Source of the DNA: Lachnospiraceae bacterium OF09-6
GTDB lineage: Bacteria > Bacillota > Clostridia > Lachnospirales > Lachnospiraceae
Reading direction: 5' to 3'
DNA length: 64,000 nucleotides
Assembly: GCA_003435055.1 (NCBI GenBank)
Contig: QUMM01000005.1
Coordinates: 80,233-144,232, forward strand
Shown here: positions 45,612-55,341 of the stretch, piece after piece
How the letters are laid out: each line of letters begins with the position of its first letter
Numbering within the stretch: the first letter of the stretch is position 1
The notes under the pieces: model-generated
Seen by the model: the letters and a program-made list of their open reading frames with translations, nothing else
What the model was told of the DNA's origin: nothing
Database searches by the model: none
Translations under genes and position numbers: made by a program

Positions 45612-47063
45612 ATGGAAACAAAAATTTCTACAGATTTATATGAAAATACCAGATTATTGTACGAATTGCTACGGGCAGATCAGAACTATGATATGATTTT
45701 CCGTCCGATTCGAGTGGGAGATCAACAGGCGTGTCTGTATTTTATCAATGGATTTGTGAAAGATGAAGTGTTGGAAAAGCTGCTGGAATTTTTCTATTCT
45801 CTGACACCGGAGGATCTGCCTCAGGACAGCGAAGATTTGACAAAGAATCAGATCCCTTACGCAGACGTCCGGCTCCTGACAGACTTGTCGGAGGTGATGC
45901 AGTCCGTGCTGGCAGGCATGGCCTGCCTCCTGATTGACGGGTATGATGCCTGTTTTACCATAGACTGTCGCAGCTATCCTATGCGAAGTATCAGTGAACC
46001 AGATAAAGATAAGGCACTGCGAGGTTCCAGGGATGGATTTGTAGAAACATTGGTGTATAATACAGCGCTGATTCGAAGGCGAATCCGAAGTAAAGATCTG
46101 GTAATGGAACTGCTCCAGGCAGGGGAAGCTTCTAAGACAGATATAGCCATTTGTTATATGGCAGGCAGGGCAGATCCTAATCTGGTAGATCAATTAAAAG
46201 AAAGAATTCAGAATATGAAGATAGATGCCCTGCCGATGAACCAGGAAAGTCTGGCTGAGGTACTCTATAAAGGAAAATGGATAAACCCGTTTCCGAAGTT
46301 CAAATATACAGAACGACCTGATGCAGCGGCAGCATCGCTGCTGGATGGAAAAGTTCTGATACTGATAGATAATGCTCCAACTGCCATGATCCTTCCGGCG
46401 ACGTTGCTGGATATTATGGAGGAAGCAGATGATTATTATTTTCCACCGATAACCGGCAGTTATCTGCGGATCAGCCGTCTTGTGATTGCCATACTTACGC
46501 TGTTCCTGACACCGTTGTGGCTGCTGCTGCTGGAACATCCCCAGTGGATTCCGCCGGGAATGGAGTTTATTCAGGTAGAAGGAACGATACACATCCCGGT
46601 GATCTGGCAGTTATTATTCCTGGAATTTGCGATTGATGGATTAAAGCTGGCAGCAATCAACACACCGAACACCTTATCCACACCGTTAAGTGTCATTGCA
46701 GGTATTGTGGTGGGAGAATTTGCTGTACAGTCTGGATGGTTTAATTCAGAAGCTATGTTGTATATGGCGTTTGTAGCGATAGCCAACTATACCCAGTCCA
46801 ATTTTGAATTGGGTTATGCATTAAAATTCATGCGGTTGATGTTGCTGATTTTGACAGAATTTTTTGCTTTGCCAGGTTTTTTGGTGGGCAGCATTTTGGT
46901 ATGTCTTTTTGTCGGGACGAATAAGACAGTATCTGGAAAAAGTTATTTATACCCACTTCTTCCATTTTCCGGGAAACAGTTAAAGCGCAGAATATTGAAA
47001 GAACAGACGAAAGAAACGGAGAATAAAGTAGAGAGAAACAGGTATAAAACCAGGAAAAAGTGA
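45612..47063 (+). CDS. GerA/SpoVAF-family spore germination protein
   Basis: A 483-residue membrane protein. The N-terminal soluble half ('ISTDLYENTRLLYELLRADQ', 'SSEVMQ'-like helices, 'RGSRDGFVETLVYNTALIRR', 'LILIDNAPTAMILPATLLDI') and a C-terminal half with about five membrane segments ('INTPNTLSTPLSVIAGIVVG', 'ANYTQSNFELGYALKFMRLM') are typical of the GerA family; the sequence is closest in feel to SpoVAF, which accompanies the SpoVA dipicolinate channel. No spoVA genes are adjacent. It indicates a spore-former. The start lies directly after a sequestering hairpin. Confidence 0.9.
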   Translation: METKISTDLYENTRLLYELLRADQNYDMIFRPIRVGDQQACLYFINGFVKDEVLEKLLEFFYSLTPEDLPQDSEDLTKNQIPYADVRLLTDLSEVMQSVLAGMACLLIDGYDACFTIDCRSYPMRSISEPDKDKALRGSRDGFVETLVYNTALIRRRIRSKDLVMELLQAGEASKTDIAICYMAGRADPNLVDQLKERIQNMKIDALPMNQESLAEVLYKGKWINPFPKFKYTERPDAAAASLLDGKVLILIDNAPTAMILPATLLDIMEEADDYYFPPITGSYLRISRLVIAILTLFLTPLWLLLLEHPQWIPPGMEFIQVEGTIHIPVIWQLLFLEFAIDGLKLAAINTPNTLSTPLSVIAGIVVGEFAVQSGWFNSEAMLYMAFVAIANYTQSNFELGYALKFMRLMLLILTEFFALPGFLVGSILVCLFVGTNKTVSGKSYLYPLLPFSGKQLKRRILKEQTKETENKVERNRYKTRKK

Positions 47064-47110
47064 GATATTAAGAAGGACAGGCAAGTCTTAAAAAGAAAAG
47101 GAGAAATGCT

Positions 47111-47491
47111 ATGAGAAACGGAAAAAAGATTCTGACAGGATGTTTGCTGGCTATAGCAGTCAGTACACTGATGGTGGGCTGCGGAAATAATGATAATAAT
47201 ACAGCCGGAACAGAAACCACGACAGGCGTCAAGGATAATAATACCATCAAGAATGAAACAACAGAAAATAATACCATACGAAATGATGGAGCAGAAAACA
47301 ACCGAATAAATAATAATGCTTCGAATGAGGGAAATAACAATGCCGATGGTGGTGTGCTGGAAGATGTGGGGGCAGGCATCGGGGAAGCTGGAGATGATAT
47401 CATCGATGGGGCAGCAGATGCGGTAGACCGACTGGCAGATGACGGCATCGATAGTGAGAATACGGAAAATACCAATACCGGTGTACAGTAG
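47111..47491 (+). CDS. Asn-rich lipoprotein of unknown function
   Basis: A 126-residue protein with a lipoprotein signal peptide: basic start 'MRNGKKILTGCLLAIAV' and lipobox 'LMVGC' at about residue 24. The mature part is low-complexity, rich in Asn, Thr and Asp, with an acidic Gly/Asp/Ala helix near the end ('VGAGIGEAGDDIIDGAADAV'). No catalytic motif. AAAGGAG precedes ATG 47111. A spore or cell-surface role is possible from position after the germination gene, but this is conjecture. Confidence 0.72.
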   Translation: MRNGKKILTGCLLAIAVSTLMVGCGNNDNNTAGTETTTGVKDNNTIKNETTENNTIRNDGAENNRINNNASNEGNNNADGGVLEDVGAGIGEAGDDIIDGAADAVDRLADDGIDSENTENTNTGVQ

Positions 47492-47503
47492 CAGAAAATA
47501 ATG

Positions 47504-47554
47504 AGACAGGATGCGGAAGTGGAACAAAATCTGAGAACTCTTTGCATCCTGTCT
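47504..47554 (+). terminator. Hairpin after the lipoprotein gene
   Basis: AGACAGGATGC (47504-47514) pairs perfectly with GCATCCTGTCT (47544-47554) across a 29-base loop, followed by TATTAT. Probably a terminator with an imperfect T-tract. Confidence 0.6.
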
Positions 47555-47704
47555 TATTATGTAAAACAGAATATTTCTTTGAGATATTCACAGATGAGAT
47601 CACAAAATTTTATCATAATATAAAAAGAACATGGAGAATTAAAATGGGCTATGATAAGATAAAAGAAAATAAGAATGGCTATGGAAAGATATGAGGTGAG
47701 CAGG

Positions 47705-48487
47705 ATGGAATTCAGACCATGCATTGATATACATAATGGAAAAGTTAAACAGATCGTAGGAGGCTCGCTGCAGGATCAGGGAGATCGGGCAAAAGAGAAC
47801 TTCGTAGCAGAACAGGATGCGTCTTTTTATGCAGAGTTCTATAAAAAAGACTGCATTCAGGGAGGCCATGTGATTTTGTTAAATTCCAGAGATTCTGAAT
47901 ATTATGAAAAGACGAAAGAACAGGCTATGCAGGCGTTGAAAGCATATCCGGGCGGGCTTCAGATCGGTGGCGGAATCTGCGCAGAAAATGTGGCAGAGTT
48001 TTTAAAAGCAGGAGCATCTCATGTAATCGTCACCAGCTATGTATTCAAAGATGGACAGATCAATTATGAGAATCTGAAAAAATTAAAACACACAGTTGGA
48101 AAAGAACATCTGGTTCTGGATCTGAGCTGCAGAAAAAAGATGGATGCGTATTATATTGTAACTGATCGTTGGCAGAAGTTTACGAATGTGGTGCTGACAA
48201 AAGAAGTGCTGGATGAACTGGCAGACAGCTGCAGTGAATTCCTGATCCATGCAGTAGATGTGGAAGGAAAGGCATCTGGCATAGAAAAACCATTGGTCAG
48301 GATGTTGGGAGAGTGGAAGCAGATTCCTGTTACTTATGCAGGAGGCGTGGGCTCCTATGAAGATATTCATATACTGAAAGAACTGGGGCAGAATCATGTC
48401 AATGTGACTGTTGGAAGTGCGCTGGATCTTTTTGGGGGGCAAATGGCATACCGGAAAGTACTGGAACTATGTAGAAATAAACAATAG
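47705..48487 (+). CDS. hisA: ProFAR isomerase of eukaryotic (HIS6) type
   Basis: A 260-residue TIM-barrel protein that resembles yeast His6 rather than ordinary bacterial HisA. 'FRPCIDIHNGKVKQIVGGS' carries the first catalytic Asp, 'GGLQIGGGICAENVAEFLKA' the phosphate site, 'LVLDLSCRKKMDAYYIVTDR' the second Asp, and 'FLIHAVDVEGKASGIEKPLV' with 'VTVGSALDLFGG' match His6 closely. It isomerises ProFAR in histidine synthesis. ATG 47705 has GAGGTG at 47692-47697; starts at 47675 or 47681 would add residues absent from the family. It stands alone, outside a his operon. Confidence 0.88.
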   Translation: MEFRPCIDIHNGKVKQIVGGSLQDQGDRAKENFVAEQDASFYAEFYKKDCIQGGHVILLNSRDSEYYEKTKEQAMQALKAYPGGLQIGGGICAENVAEFLKAGASHVIVTSYVFKDGQINYENLKKLKHTVGKEHLVLDLSCRKKMDAYYIVTDRWQKFTNVVLTKEVLDELADSCSEFLIHAVDVEGKASGIEKPLVRMLGEWKQIPVTYAGGVGSYEDIHILKELGQNHVNVTVGSALDLFGGQMAYRKVLELCRNKQ

Positions 48488-48525
48488 AATACACGCTGTG
48501 CGAACATACGATTGTCATGAACAAA

Positions 48526-48559
48526 AATCCCGTGGGACGAATCCCACGGGATTGCTTTT
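48526..48559. terminator. Bidirectional terminator between hisA and hpf
   Basis: AATCCCGTGGGA (48526-48537) pairs perfectly with TCCCACGGGATT (48542-48553), CGAA loop, with A-run before and T-run after, between convergent genes. Confidence 0.88.
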
Positions 48560-48565
48560 GCATGA

Positions 48566-49096
48566 TTAATTTTCCGGAACAATCATTCCATAGGTGCCGC
48601 CTTTACGCTTGTACACCACATTTACTTCGTCGGTTTCTGCATTATGGAACATGTAAAAATTGTGACCTAAAAGTTCCATCTGGATGCAGGCGTCTTCTGG
48701 ATACATCGGCTTCATCTCGATCTCCTTGGTACGGATGATCCTGATCTCTTCCGGTTCGATGGTATCTTCTTTTTCCAGGAACTCTCTGCGGAAATTGCCG
48801 CCATCCTGCTGTTTGGCTACCAGTTTATTTTTATATTTGCGAAGCTGACGTTCAATGACTTCTTCTACCAGATCAATGGAAACATACATATCATTGCTGA
48901 CCTGTTCAGAACGGATGATATGCCCCTTTACCGGGATGGTAACTTCAATCTTCTGACGCTCCTTTTCTATGCTCATGGTCACATTCACTTCTGTGTCCGG
49001 TGTAAAATACCGTTCCAGTCTTCCCAGCTTGTCAATTACGCTGTTTTTTAGTCCCTCTGAAACCTCCAGATTTCTTCCGCTGATGATAAACTTCAT
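48566..49096 (-). CDS. hpf: Ribosome hibernation promoting factor, long form
   Basis: A 176-residue long HPF. The N-terminal ribosome-binding domain ('MKFIISGRNLEVSEGLKNSV', 'VTIPVKGHIIRSEQVSNDMY', 'VIERQLRKYKNKL') and the C-terminal dimerisation domain ('CIQMELLGHNFYMFHNAETD', 'VNVVYKRKGGTYGMI') are both complete, so it can form 100S ribosome dimers. It is divergent from secA, a common arrangement in Firmicutes, with its own promoter at 49137-49165. Confidence 0.95.
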   Translation of the reverse strand: MKFIISGRNLEVSEGLKNSVIDKLGRLERYFTPDTEVNVTMSIEKERQKIEVTIPVKGHIIRSEQVSNDMYVSIDLVEEVIERQLRKYKNKLVAKQQDGGNFRREFLEKEDTIEPEEIRIIRTKEIEMKPMYPEDACIQMELLGHNFYMFHNAETDEVNVVYKRKGGTYGMIVPEN

Positions 49097-49136
49097 ATGT
49101 TCAGCCCCCTTTAAAACGATAGTTTTTGGTAACTCT

Positions 49137-49165
49137 ATTTTAACATACTTTCATGTGAGTGTCAA
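49137..49165 (-). promoter_or_regulatory. Promoter of hpf
   Basis: On the minus strand TTGACA (plus 49160-49165) and TAAAAT (plus 49137-49142) are 17 bases apart, with extended -10 TGT. Confidence 0.7.
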
Positions 49166-49191
49166 AAAAAGAACACTTTATAAAATATTTA

Positions 49192-49220
49192 TTGTGTAAA
49201 AACAGGAATAGTGTTAAGAT
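49192..49220 (+). promoter_or_regulatory. Promoter of secA
   Basis: TTGTGT at 49192-49197 and TAAGAT at 49215-49220 are 17 bases apart, with extended -10 TGT at 49212-49214. Confidence 0.58.
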
Positions 49221-49286
49221 AATGGGTAGTATGTGCAGGAGATTATCGACCCTGCAATTAATGCAAAATGACTTAGGAGAGTAAGA

Positions 49287-51842
49287 ATGAATTTTATTGA
49301 AAAAGTGTTTGGTACACACAGCGATCGTGAGCTTAAGAGAATCATGCCGCTGGTTGATAAAGTAGAAGCACTTCGTCCGACCATGCAGGCTCTGACTGAC
49401 GAACAGCTTCGCGCAAAGACGCAGGAATATAAGGACAGACTGGCAAATGGAGAGACACTGGATGATCTGCTTCCGGAAGCATATGCCACTGTCCGTGAGG
49501 GGGCAAAGCGTGCCATTGGACTGGAGCACTACCGTGTACAGATCATCGGTGGTATCATTCTTCACCAGGGACGTATCGCAGAGATGAGAACCGGTGAAGG
49601 TAAGACCCTTGTTTCTACACTTCCGGCTTATCTGAATGCACTGGAAGGAAAGGGAGTTCACATCGTTACCGTCAATGACTATCTGGCAAAGCGAGATGCA
49701 GAATGGATGGGAAAAGTCCATGAATTCCTTGGCCTGACCGTAGGTGTGGTATTGAATGATATGGACAACGATGAGCGTCGGAAGCAGTACGCCTGTGATA
49801 TTACCTATATCACCAACAACGAACTGGGATTTGATTACCTTCGTGACAACATGGTAATTTATAAAGAGCAGCTGGTACAGAGAGATCTTCATTATGCCAT
49901 CATTGATGAGGTGGACTCGGTATTGATCGATGAAGCCAGAACACCTCTGATTATTTCCGGTCAGAGTGGCAAGTCTACCAGACTGTATGAAGTGGCAGAT
50001 ATCCTAGCCCGCCAGCTCCAGAAGGGTGAAGCCAGTGGGGAAGTGACCAAGATGACAGCCATCATGGGTGAAGAGATCACAGAGACCGGTGACTTTATTG
50101 TCAATGAGAAGGATAAAGTCGTAACCCTGACACAGCAGGGTGTAGAAAAAGTAGAGAAGTTTTTCAATATCGAGAACCTGGCAGATGCAGAGAATCTGGA
50201 GATTCAGCACAACGTGGATCTGGCTCTGCGTGCCAATTATCTGATGTTCCGTGATCAGGATTACGTGGTAAAAGACGATCAGGTTATGATCGTTGATGAG
50301 TTTACCGGACGTATCATGCCGGGAAGACGTTATTCGGATGGCCTGCATCAGGCGATTGAGGCAAAAGAGCATGTTAAGGTAAAACGGGAAAGTAAGACCC
50401 TGGCTACCATCACTTTCCAGAACTTTTTCAATAAATACGATAAGAAGTCTGGTATGACAGGTACCGCACTTACCGAGGAAAAAGAGTTCCGTGATATTTA
50501 CGGTATGGACGTTGTTGTGATTCCGACGAACAGACCAGTAGCCCGAATCGACCTGGATGATGCGGTTTACATGACCAAGAAAGAGAAATACCGTGCTGTT
50601 GTAGATGAGATTGAAAAGGCCCATGCAAAGGGACAGCCGGTTCTGGTTGGTACGATTACCATTGATATTTCTGAGCTTCTGAGTGGTATGCTGAAAAAGA
50701 GGGGCATTCCACATAAAGTTCTGAATGCCAAGTTCCATGAACTGGAAGCAGAGATCGTAGCAGATGCTGGTGTACATGGAGCTGTTACCATTGCAACTAA
50801 CATGGCCGGCCGTGGTACCGATATTAAGCTGGATGATATTTCAAAGGAACTGGGTGGATTGAAGATCATTGGCACGGAACGTCATGAATCCAGACGTATT
50901 GATAATCAGCTGCGTGGACGTTCCGGTCGACAGGGAGATCCTGGAGAATCCAGATTCTACATTTCGCTGGAAGATGATCTGATGAGACTGTTTGGTTCTG
51001 AACGTCTGATGAATATGTTCCGTTCTCTTGGCGTAGCAGAGAATGAACAGATCGAACATAAGATGCTTTCTTCTGCTATTGAGAAGGCACAGGAGAAGAT
51101 TGAGACCAATAACTACGGAATTCGTAAGAATCTGCTGGAATACGACCAGGTGAACAACGAACAGCGTGAGATCATTTACAAAGAGAGACGCCGTGTACTG
51201 GACGGTGAAAGCATGAGAGATTCCGTGCTGAAGATGATCCGCGATGTATCAGAGAAGTACGTGGATATGTGCAATGAAGTAGAGAACGGCATGAATATCA
51301 ACGAACTGAACCGTATCCTGCTTCCGATTATCCCGGTTCAGCCTTTGACGGAAGAAGATGCGAAGATGAGCGTATCTGATTTGAAAGCTAAGCTGGAAAA
51401 AGAAGCAGTTGCACTTTACGAAGAAAAAGAGAAGATCTTCCCGACATTGGATGAAATGCGTGAATTCGAACGTGTGGTTATTCTGAAAGTCATTGACCGT
51501 AAATGGATGGATCACATTGATGATATGGATCAGCTCCGTCAGGGAATCGGACTCCAGGCATATGGCCAGAAGGATCCACTGGTAGAATACAAGATGAGTG
51601 GATTTGAGATGTTTGATGAGATGCTGTCCGGTATTCAGGAGGATACCTTAAGACTGATCTTCCATGTACGTGTGGAAGAAAAGGTAGAACGTGAGGAAGT
51701 AGCGAAAGTAACCGGAACCAACAAGGATGATACAGTTGCCAACGCACCAAAGAAGCGTGCGGAGGAAAAGATTTATCCGAATGATCCGTGCCCATGCGGC
51801 AGCGGAAAGAAATACAAACAGTGCTGCGGACGAAAAAAATAA
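49287..51842 (+). CDS. secA: Preprotein translocase ATPase SecA
   Basis: An 851-residue motor of the Sec pathway. Walker A is in '[17 protein letters not shown]', DEAD-like box in '[20 protein letters not shown]', the preprotein cross-linking domain follows, and motif VI is '[13 protein letters not shown]'. The C-terminus has a zinc tail '[14 protein letters not shown]' for SecB or lipid/ribosome contacts. Length is slightly shorter than E. coli SecA, as usual for Clostridia. GGAGAG precedes the start; prfB follows after 74 bases. Confidence 0.97.
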   Translation: MNFIEKVFGTHSDRELKRIMPLVDKVEALRPTMQALTDEQLRAKTQEYKDRLANGETLDDLLPEAYATVREGAKRAIGLEHYRVQIIGGIILHQGRIAEMRTGEGKTLVSTLPAYLNALEGKGVHIVTVNDYLAKRDAEWMGKVHEFLGLTVGVVLNDMDNDERRKQYACDITYITNNELGFDYLRDNMVIYKEQLVQRDLHYAIIDEVDSVLIDEARTPLIISGQSGKSTRLYEVADILARQLQKGEASGEVTKMTAIMGEEITETGDFIVNEKDKVVTLTQQGVEKVEKFFNIENLADAENLEIQHNVDLALRANYLMFRDQDYVVKDDQVMIVDEFTGRIMPGRRYSDGLHQAIEAKEHVKVKRESKTLATITFQNFFNKYDKKSGMTGTALTEEKEFRDIYGMDVVVIPTNRPVARIDLDDAVYMTKKEKYRAVVDEIEKAHAKGQPVLVGTITIDISELLSGMLKKRGIPHKVLNAKFHELEAEIVADAGVHGAVTIATNMAGRGTDIKLDDISKELGGLKIIGTERHESRRIDNQLRGRSGRQGDPGESRFYISLEDDLMRLFGSERLMNMFRSLGVAENEQIEHKMLSSAIEKAQEKIETNNYGIRKNLLEYDQVNNEQREIIYKERRRVLDGESMRDSVLKMIRDVSEKYVDMCNEVENGMNINELNRILLPIIPVQPLTEEDAKMSVSDLKAKLEKEAVALYEEKEKIFPTLDEMREFERVVILKVIDRKWMDHIDDMDQLRQGIGLQAYGQKDPLVEYKMSGFEMFDEMLSGIQEDTLRLIFHVRVEEKVEREEVAKVTGTNKDDTVANAPKKRAEEKIYPNDPCPCGSGKKYKQCCGRKK

Positions 51843-51916
51843 AAGTGATGCAGACTGCCGCAGACAGAAACTGCCTGTTGCAGTCTGCTTTCAGTTTAAG
51901 GAAAGAAGGTGACAGA

Positions 51917-53045
51917 GTGGTCGAATTAGATCAGTTCAAGTATACGCTTGGCACATATGAAAAACCATTACTGGAAGTGAGGGATTCACTTTGACCTGGC
52001 TAATAAGGAAAAGCGAATCGAAGAATTAGAACGAAAAATGGAAGAGCCTGGCTTTTGGGATGATCCGGAACAGTCCCAGGAGATGATGAAAAAACTAAAA
52101 TCCATGAAGGATGATATTGCAACTTATCATACTCTTCAGGAACAGTATGAGGAGATTGAGACGCTCATTGAGATGGCAGAAGAGGAAAATGATACCTCTC
52201 TGATTGAGGAGATTCAGACAACACTGGATGAGTTTATTGCTTCGTTTGACAACATTAGAATCAAGACATTACTTTCTGGTGAATACGATAATGCGAATGC
52301 GATTGTATCTCTCCATGCGGGAGCTGGTGGTACCGAATCCTGCGACTGGGCAGGTATGTTGTATCGTATGTATACCAGATGGGCGGATAAAAAGGGCTAT
52401 GAAGTAGAAGTGATTGATTATCTGGATGGAGATGAGGCCGGAATCAAGTCTGTGACTTTTGAAGTACGTGGGGAAAATGCTTACGGATATCTGAAGTCCG
52501 AAAAAGGCGTGCATCGTCTGGTGCGTATTTCTCCGTTTAATGCGGCAGGAAAACGTCAGACTTCTTTCGTACAGTGTGATGTGATGCCAGATATTGAGGA
52601 AGATCTGGATGTGGAGATCAGGGACGATGATATTCGAATTGATACTTACCGCTCCAGTGGAGCTGGTGGACAGCATATTAACAAGACTTCTTCTGCAATC
52701 CGTATTACGCATATACCAACCGGAATTGTGGTACAGTGTCAGAATGAACGTTCACAGTTTCAGAATAAAGACAAAGCAATGCAGATGCTGAAAGCAAAAC
52801 TGTACCTGTTGAAGCAGCAGGAAAATGCAGAGAAGGTATCCGGTATTCGAGGTGAAAAGAAAGAAATGGGCTGGGGAAATCAGATTCGTTCTTATGTGAT
52901 GCAGCCGTACACCATGGTAAAAGATCACAGAACGAATGCAGAAACCGGTAATGTGGACAGTGTTATGGATGGAAACATTGATCTTTTTATCAATGCATAT
53001 TTAAAATGGATTGCCCTCGGAAATGAAGAAGAGGAGCAGCAGTAA
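51917..53045 (+). CDS. prfB: Peptide chain release factor 2, with programmed +1 frameshift
   Basis: The first 25 codons from GTG 51917 ('VVELDQFKYTLGTYEKPLLE') end at an in-frame TGA at 51992-51994. The classic CTT-TGA-C slippery site is present, with a Shine-Dalgarno-like GAGGG a few bases upstream; slipping by one base continues as '[20 protein letters not shown]' to 53045. RF2 reads UGA, so the shift senses its own shortage. The catalytic GGQ is in 'SSGAGGQHINKTSSAIRI'. The joined product has about 375 residues, normal for RF2. Confidence 0.95.
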
Positions 53046-53057
53046 AGGAGGATAAAG

Positions 53058-54263
53058 ATGGGAATTATCAGAACGGCGATTGGAGCGGCAGCAGGAACCG
53101 TAAAATCAGGATTTCAGGATCAGTTTTTGGAAGCAATTGAGCCAGAAGAAATGGATGCCCAGACCGTATTCACCAGAGGAGTGATGGTCAGAAAAGGATC
53201 AAACAGACCGACCACAGATGTGATTTCGGACGGTTCTGTGATCCATGTATATGACAATCAGTTTATGATACTGGTAGATGGTGGAAAGATCATCGATTAT
53301 ACAGCAGAACCGGGATACTACACAGTCAGCAATTCTTCAGCCCCGTCTATGTTCAATGGGCAGTTTGATGAAGCACTGAAGGAGACTTTTTCCAGATTTA
53401 AATTTGGCGGAACGACACCAATGTCCCAGAAGGTATTTTATATCAATCTGCAGGAGATTAAGGGAATTAAGTTTGGAACCCGCAATGCGGTGAACTATTT
53501 CGATAGTTTCTATAATGCAGAACTGTTTCTGCGTGCACATGGTACTTATTCTATCAAGATAACAGATCCACTGAAGTTTTATGCTGAAGTGGTACCAAAA
53601 AATGCGCAGCGTGTGGAGATAGAAGAGATCAATGATCAGTACCGCAGTGAGTTCCTGGAAGCTCTTCAATCAGCGATCAATCGGATGTCTGCTGAAGGTA
53701 TGCGTATTTCTTTTGTGACATCCAAGGCTATGGAACTGGGACGTTATATGGCGGATGTGCTGGATACACAGTGGACACAACAGCGTGGCATGGAGATTCA
53801 GGCAGTGGGAATTGCCAGCATTTCCTACGATGAAGAATCGCAGAAACTGATTAATATGAGAAATCAGGGGGCTATGATGTCGGATCCATCAGTAAGAGAA
53901 GGATTTGTACAGTCTTCTATTGCACGGGGAATGGAAGCAGCAGGTTCGAATGCCAATGGAGCAGCAACTGGCTTTATGGGCATGGGAATGGGCATGGGAG
54001 CAGCCGGAGGATTTATGAATCAGGCATCTCAGACCAATATGCAGCAGATGCAGATGAATCAGATGGCGCAGCAGCAGGCGAATATGCAACAGCAGATGAA
54101 TCAGGCACAGCCGTCAGGATGGACCTGTTCCTGCGGAGCTTCTAATACTGGTAATTTCTGTTCGAATTGCGGTAAACCAAAACCATCCTCAGACTGGACC
54201 TGTTCCTGCGGAACGGTCAATAAAGGCAATTTCTGCTGCAATTGCGGAAAGCCACGGGCATAA
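53058..54263 (+). CDS. SPFH-domain protein with two C-terminal zinc ribbons (YdjI-like)
   Basis: A 401-residue protein. After 'MGIIRTAIGAAAGTVKSGFQ' comes an SPFH/virion-core-like domain (about 30-280, 'FINLQEIKG'-type strands, 'QRGMEIQAVGIASISYDEES'), a Met/Gln/Gly-rich linker, and two zinc ribbons ending 'CSCGASNTGNFCSNCGKP' and 'CSCGTVNKGNFCCNCGKP'. B. subtilis YdjI, part of the pspA-ydjGHI operon, has this architecture. The next two genes match YdjG and YdjH, so a membrane-stress or membrane-organising complex is a fair inference. It follows prfB by 12 bases. Confidence 0.82.
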   Translation: MGIIRTAIGAAAGTVKSGFQDQFLEAIEPEEMDAQTVFTRGVMVRKGSNRPTTDVISDGSVIHVYDNQFMILVDGGKIIDYTAEPGYYTVSNSSAPSMFNGQFDEALKETFSRFKFGGTTPMSQKVFYINLQEIKGIKFGTRNAVNYFDSFYNAELFLRAHGTYSIKITDPLKFYAEVVPKNAQRVEIEEINDQYRSEFLEALQSAINRMSAEGMRISFVTSKAMELGRYMADVLDTQWTQQRGMEIQAVGIASISYDEESQKLINMRNQGAMMSDPSVREGFVQSSIARGMEAAGSNANGAATGFMGMGMGMGAAGGFMNQASQTNMQQMQMNQMAQQQANMQQQMNQAQPSGWTCSCGASNTGNFCSNCGKPKPSSDWTCSCGTVNKGNFCCNCGKPRA

Positions 54264-54273
54264 GAGGTGAAAA

Positions 54274-55341
54274 ATGGCAGCAGTCAGTTATAAGTGCCCG
54301 AATTGTGGCGGAGATCTGCAGTTTGATCCAGGCACTCAGAAGTTTAAGTGCGAATACTGTTCTTCCGTATTTTCAAGGGAAGAGGTAGAGGCAGCAAATC
54401 CAGAAAAAGAAGGAGAAGATGGCTCAGAGGAGACATCACAGTACAAAGCAGAGACTGATGCAGGGAGCGAAGCGTCCCTGTATCAGTGCCCAAGCTGCGG
54501 AGCGGAGATTGTAACAGATGCCACAACAGCTGCGACATTTTGCTTTTATTGTCATAATCCAGTGATTCTTCAGGGAAAGCTGTCAGGAGAATATCGACCG
54601 GAAAAAATCATTCCCTTTGCGGTTAGTAAAAAAGAAGCTGTAGATGAATTCCTGAAGTTTGTAAAGAAAAAGAGATTCATTCCCAGGGATTTCTTCTGCA
54701 AGGAGCAGATAGAAAAGATAAGTGGAGTTTATTTCCCGTTCTGGGAATATGACTGCAAAACAGAAGGGGACTGGCAGGGAGAAGCCAAAAGGATCCGTAT
54801 CTATCGAACTGGTGATATGGAGCATACAGAGACAAAGATTTATCGTCTGGAAAGATCGGCAGAAGTAGGGTTTGAAGAACTGACCAGAAATGCACTGAAC
54901 AAAGAAAACAGACAGTTGGTAGAAGCTGTGCAGCCATTCCGATTGGAAGAGACGAAGGATTTTTCCATGGAATATCTTTCTGGTTTTCAGGCAGAAAAAA
55001 GAGATATCGAAAAAAAAGATCTGGCAGAAGAACTACATCAGGAAGTGAAGAAGCACTCATCCGATATGGTAAGATCCAGTATACAGGGATATGATACGGT
55101 AACATCAGTGTCTGATCAGTTCCATTTACTGGGTGAAAACTGGAAATATCTGCTGGTTCCTGTCTGGGTGCTTACTTATCGTGGAAAAAATGACAAGATC
55201 TATTATTATGCAATGAATGGACAGACCAGAAAAATCAGTGGGGAATTCCCTGTTGATAAAAAGAAGGTTCTGCAACTGTTTTTGGGTGTGTTTGTGGCTG
55301 TTTTTCTGTTTATGCTGCTGGGAGGATACTTGGTATGGTAG
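54274..55341 (+). CDS. Zinc-ribbon membrane-anchored protein (YdjG-like)
   Basis: A 355-residue protein with two zinc ribbons, 'YKCPNCGGDLQFDPGTQKFK' to 'CEYCSSVF' at the N-terminus and 'YQCPSCGAEIVTDATTAAT' to 'CFYCHNPV' near residue 70, a central beta-rich region ('ISGVYFPFWEYDCKTEG', 'WKYLLVPVWVLTYRGKND') and a single C-terminal membrane helix. B. subtilis YdjG has comparable parts. It lies 10 bases after the SPFH gene, and its end overlaps the start of the TPM gene by seven bases. Confidence 0.8.
   Translation: MAAVSYKCPNCGGDLQFDPGTQKFKCEYCSSVFSREEVEAANPEKEGEDGSEETSQYKAETDAGSEASLYQCPSCGAEIVTDATTAATFCFYCHNPVILQGKLSGEYRPEKIIPFAVSKKEAVDEFLKFVKKKRFIPRDFFCKEQIEKISGVYFPFWEYDCKTEGDWQGEAKRIRIYRTGDMEHTETKIYRLERSAEVGFEELTRNALNKENRQLVEAVQPFRLEETKDFSMEYLSGFQAEKRDIEKKDLAEELHQEVKKHSSDMVRSSIQGYDTVTSVSDQFHLLGENWKYLLVPVWVLTYRGKNDKIYYYAMNGQTRKISGEFPVDKKKVLQLFLGVFVAVFLFMLLGGYLVW

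Noticed and set aside
47111..47491. Direct-repeat array
   Set aside because: The repetitive look comes from AAT-rich Asn/Asp codons of a low-complexity lipoprotein, not from a nucleotide repeat unit.
51917..52040. Premature stop in prfB
   Set aside because: CTT-TGA-C with an upstream Shine-Dalgarno-like element is the well-known programmed +1 frameshift of RF2, not a defect.
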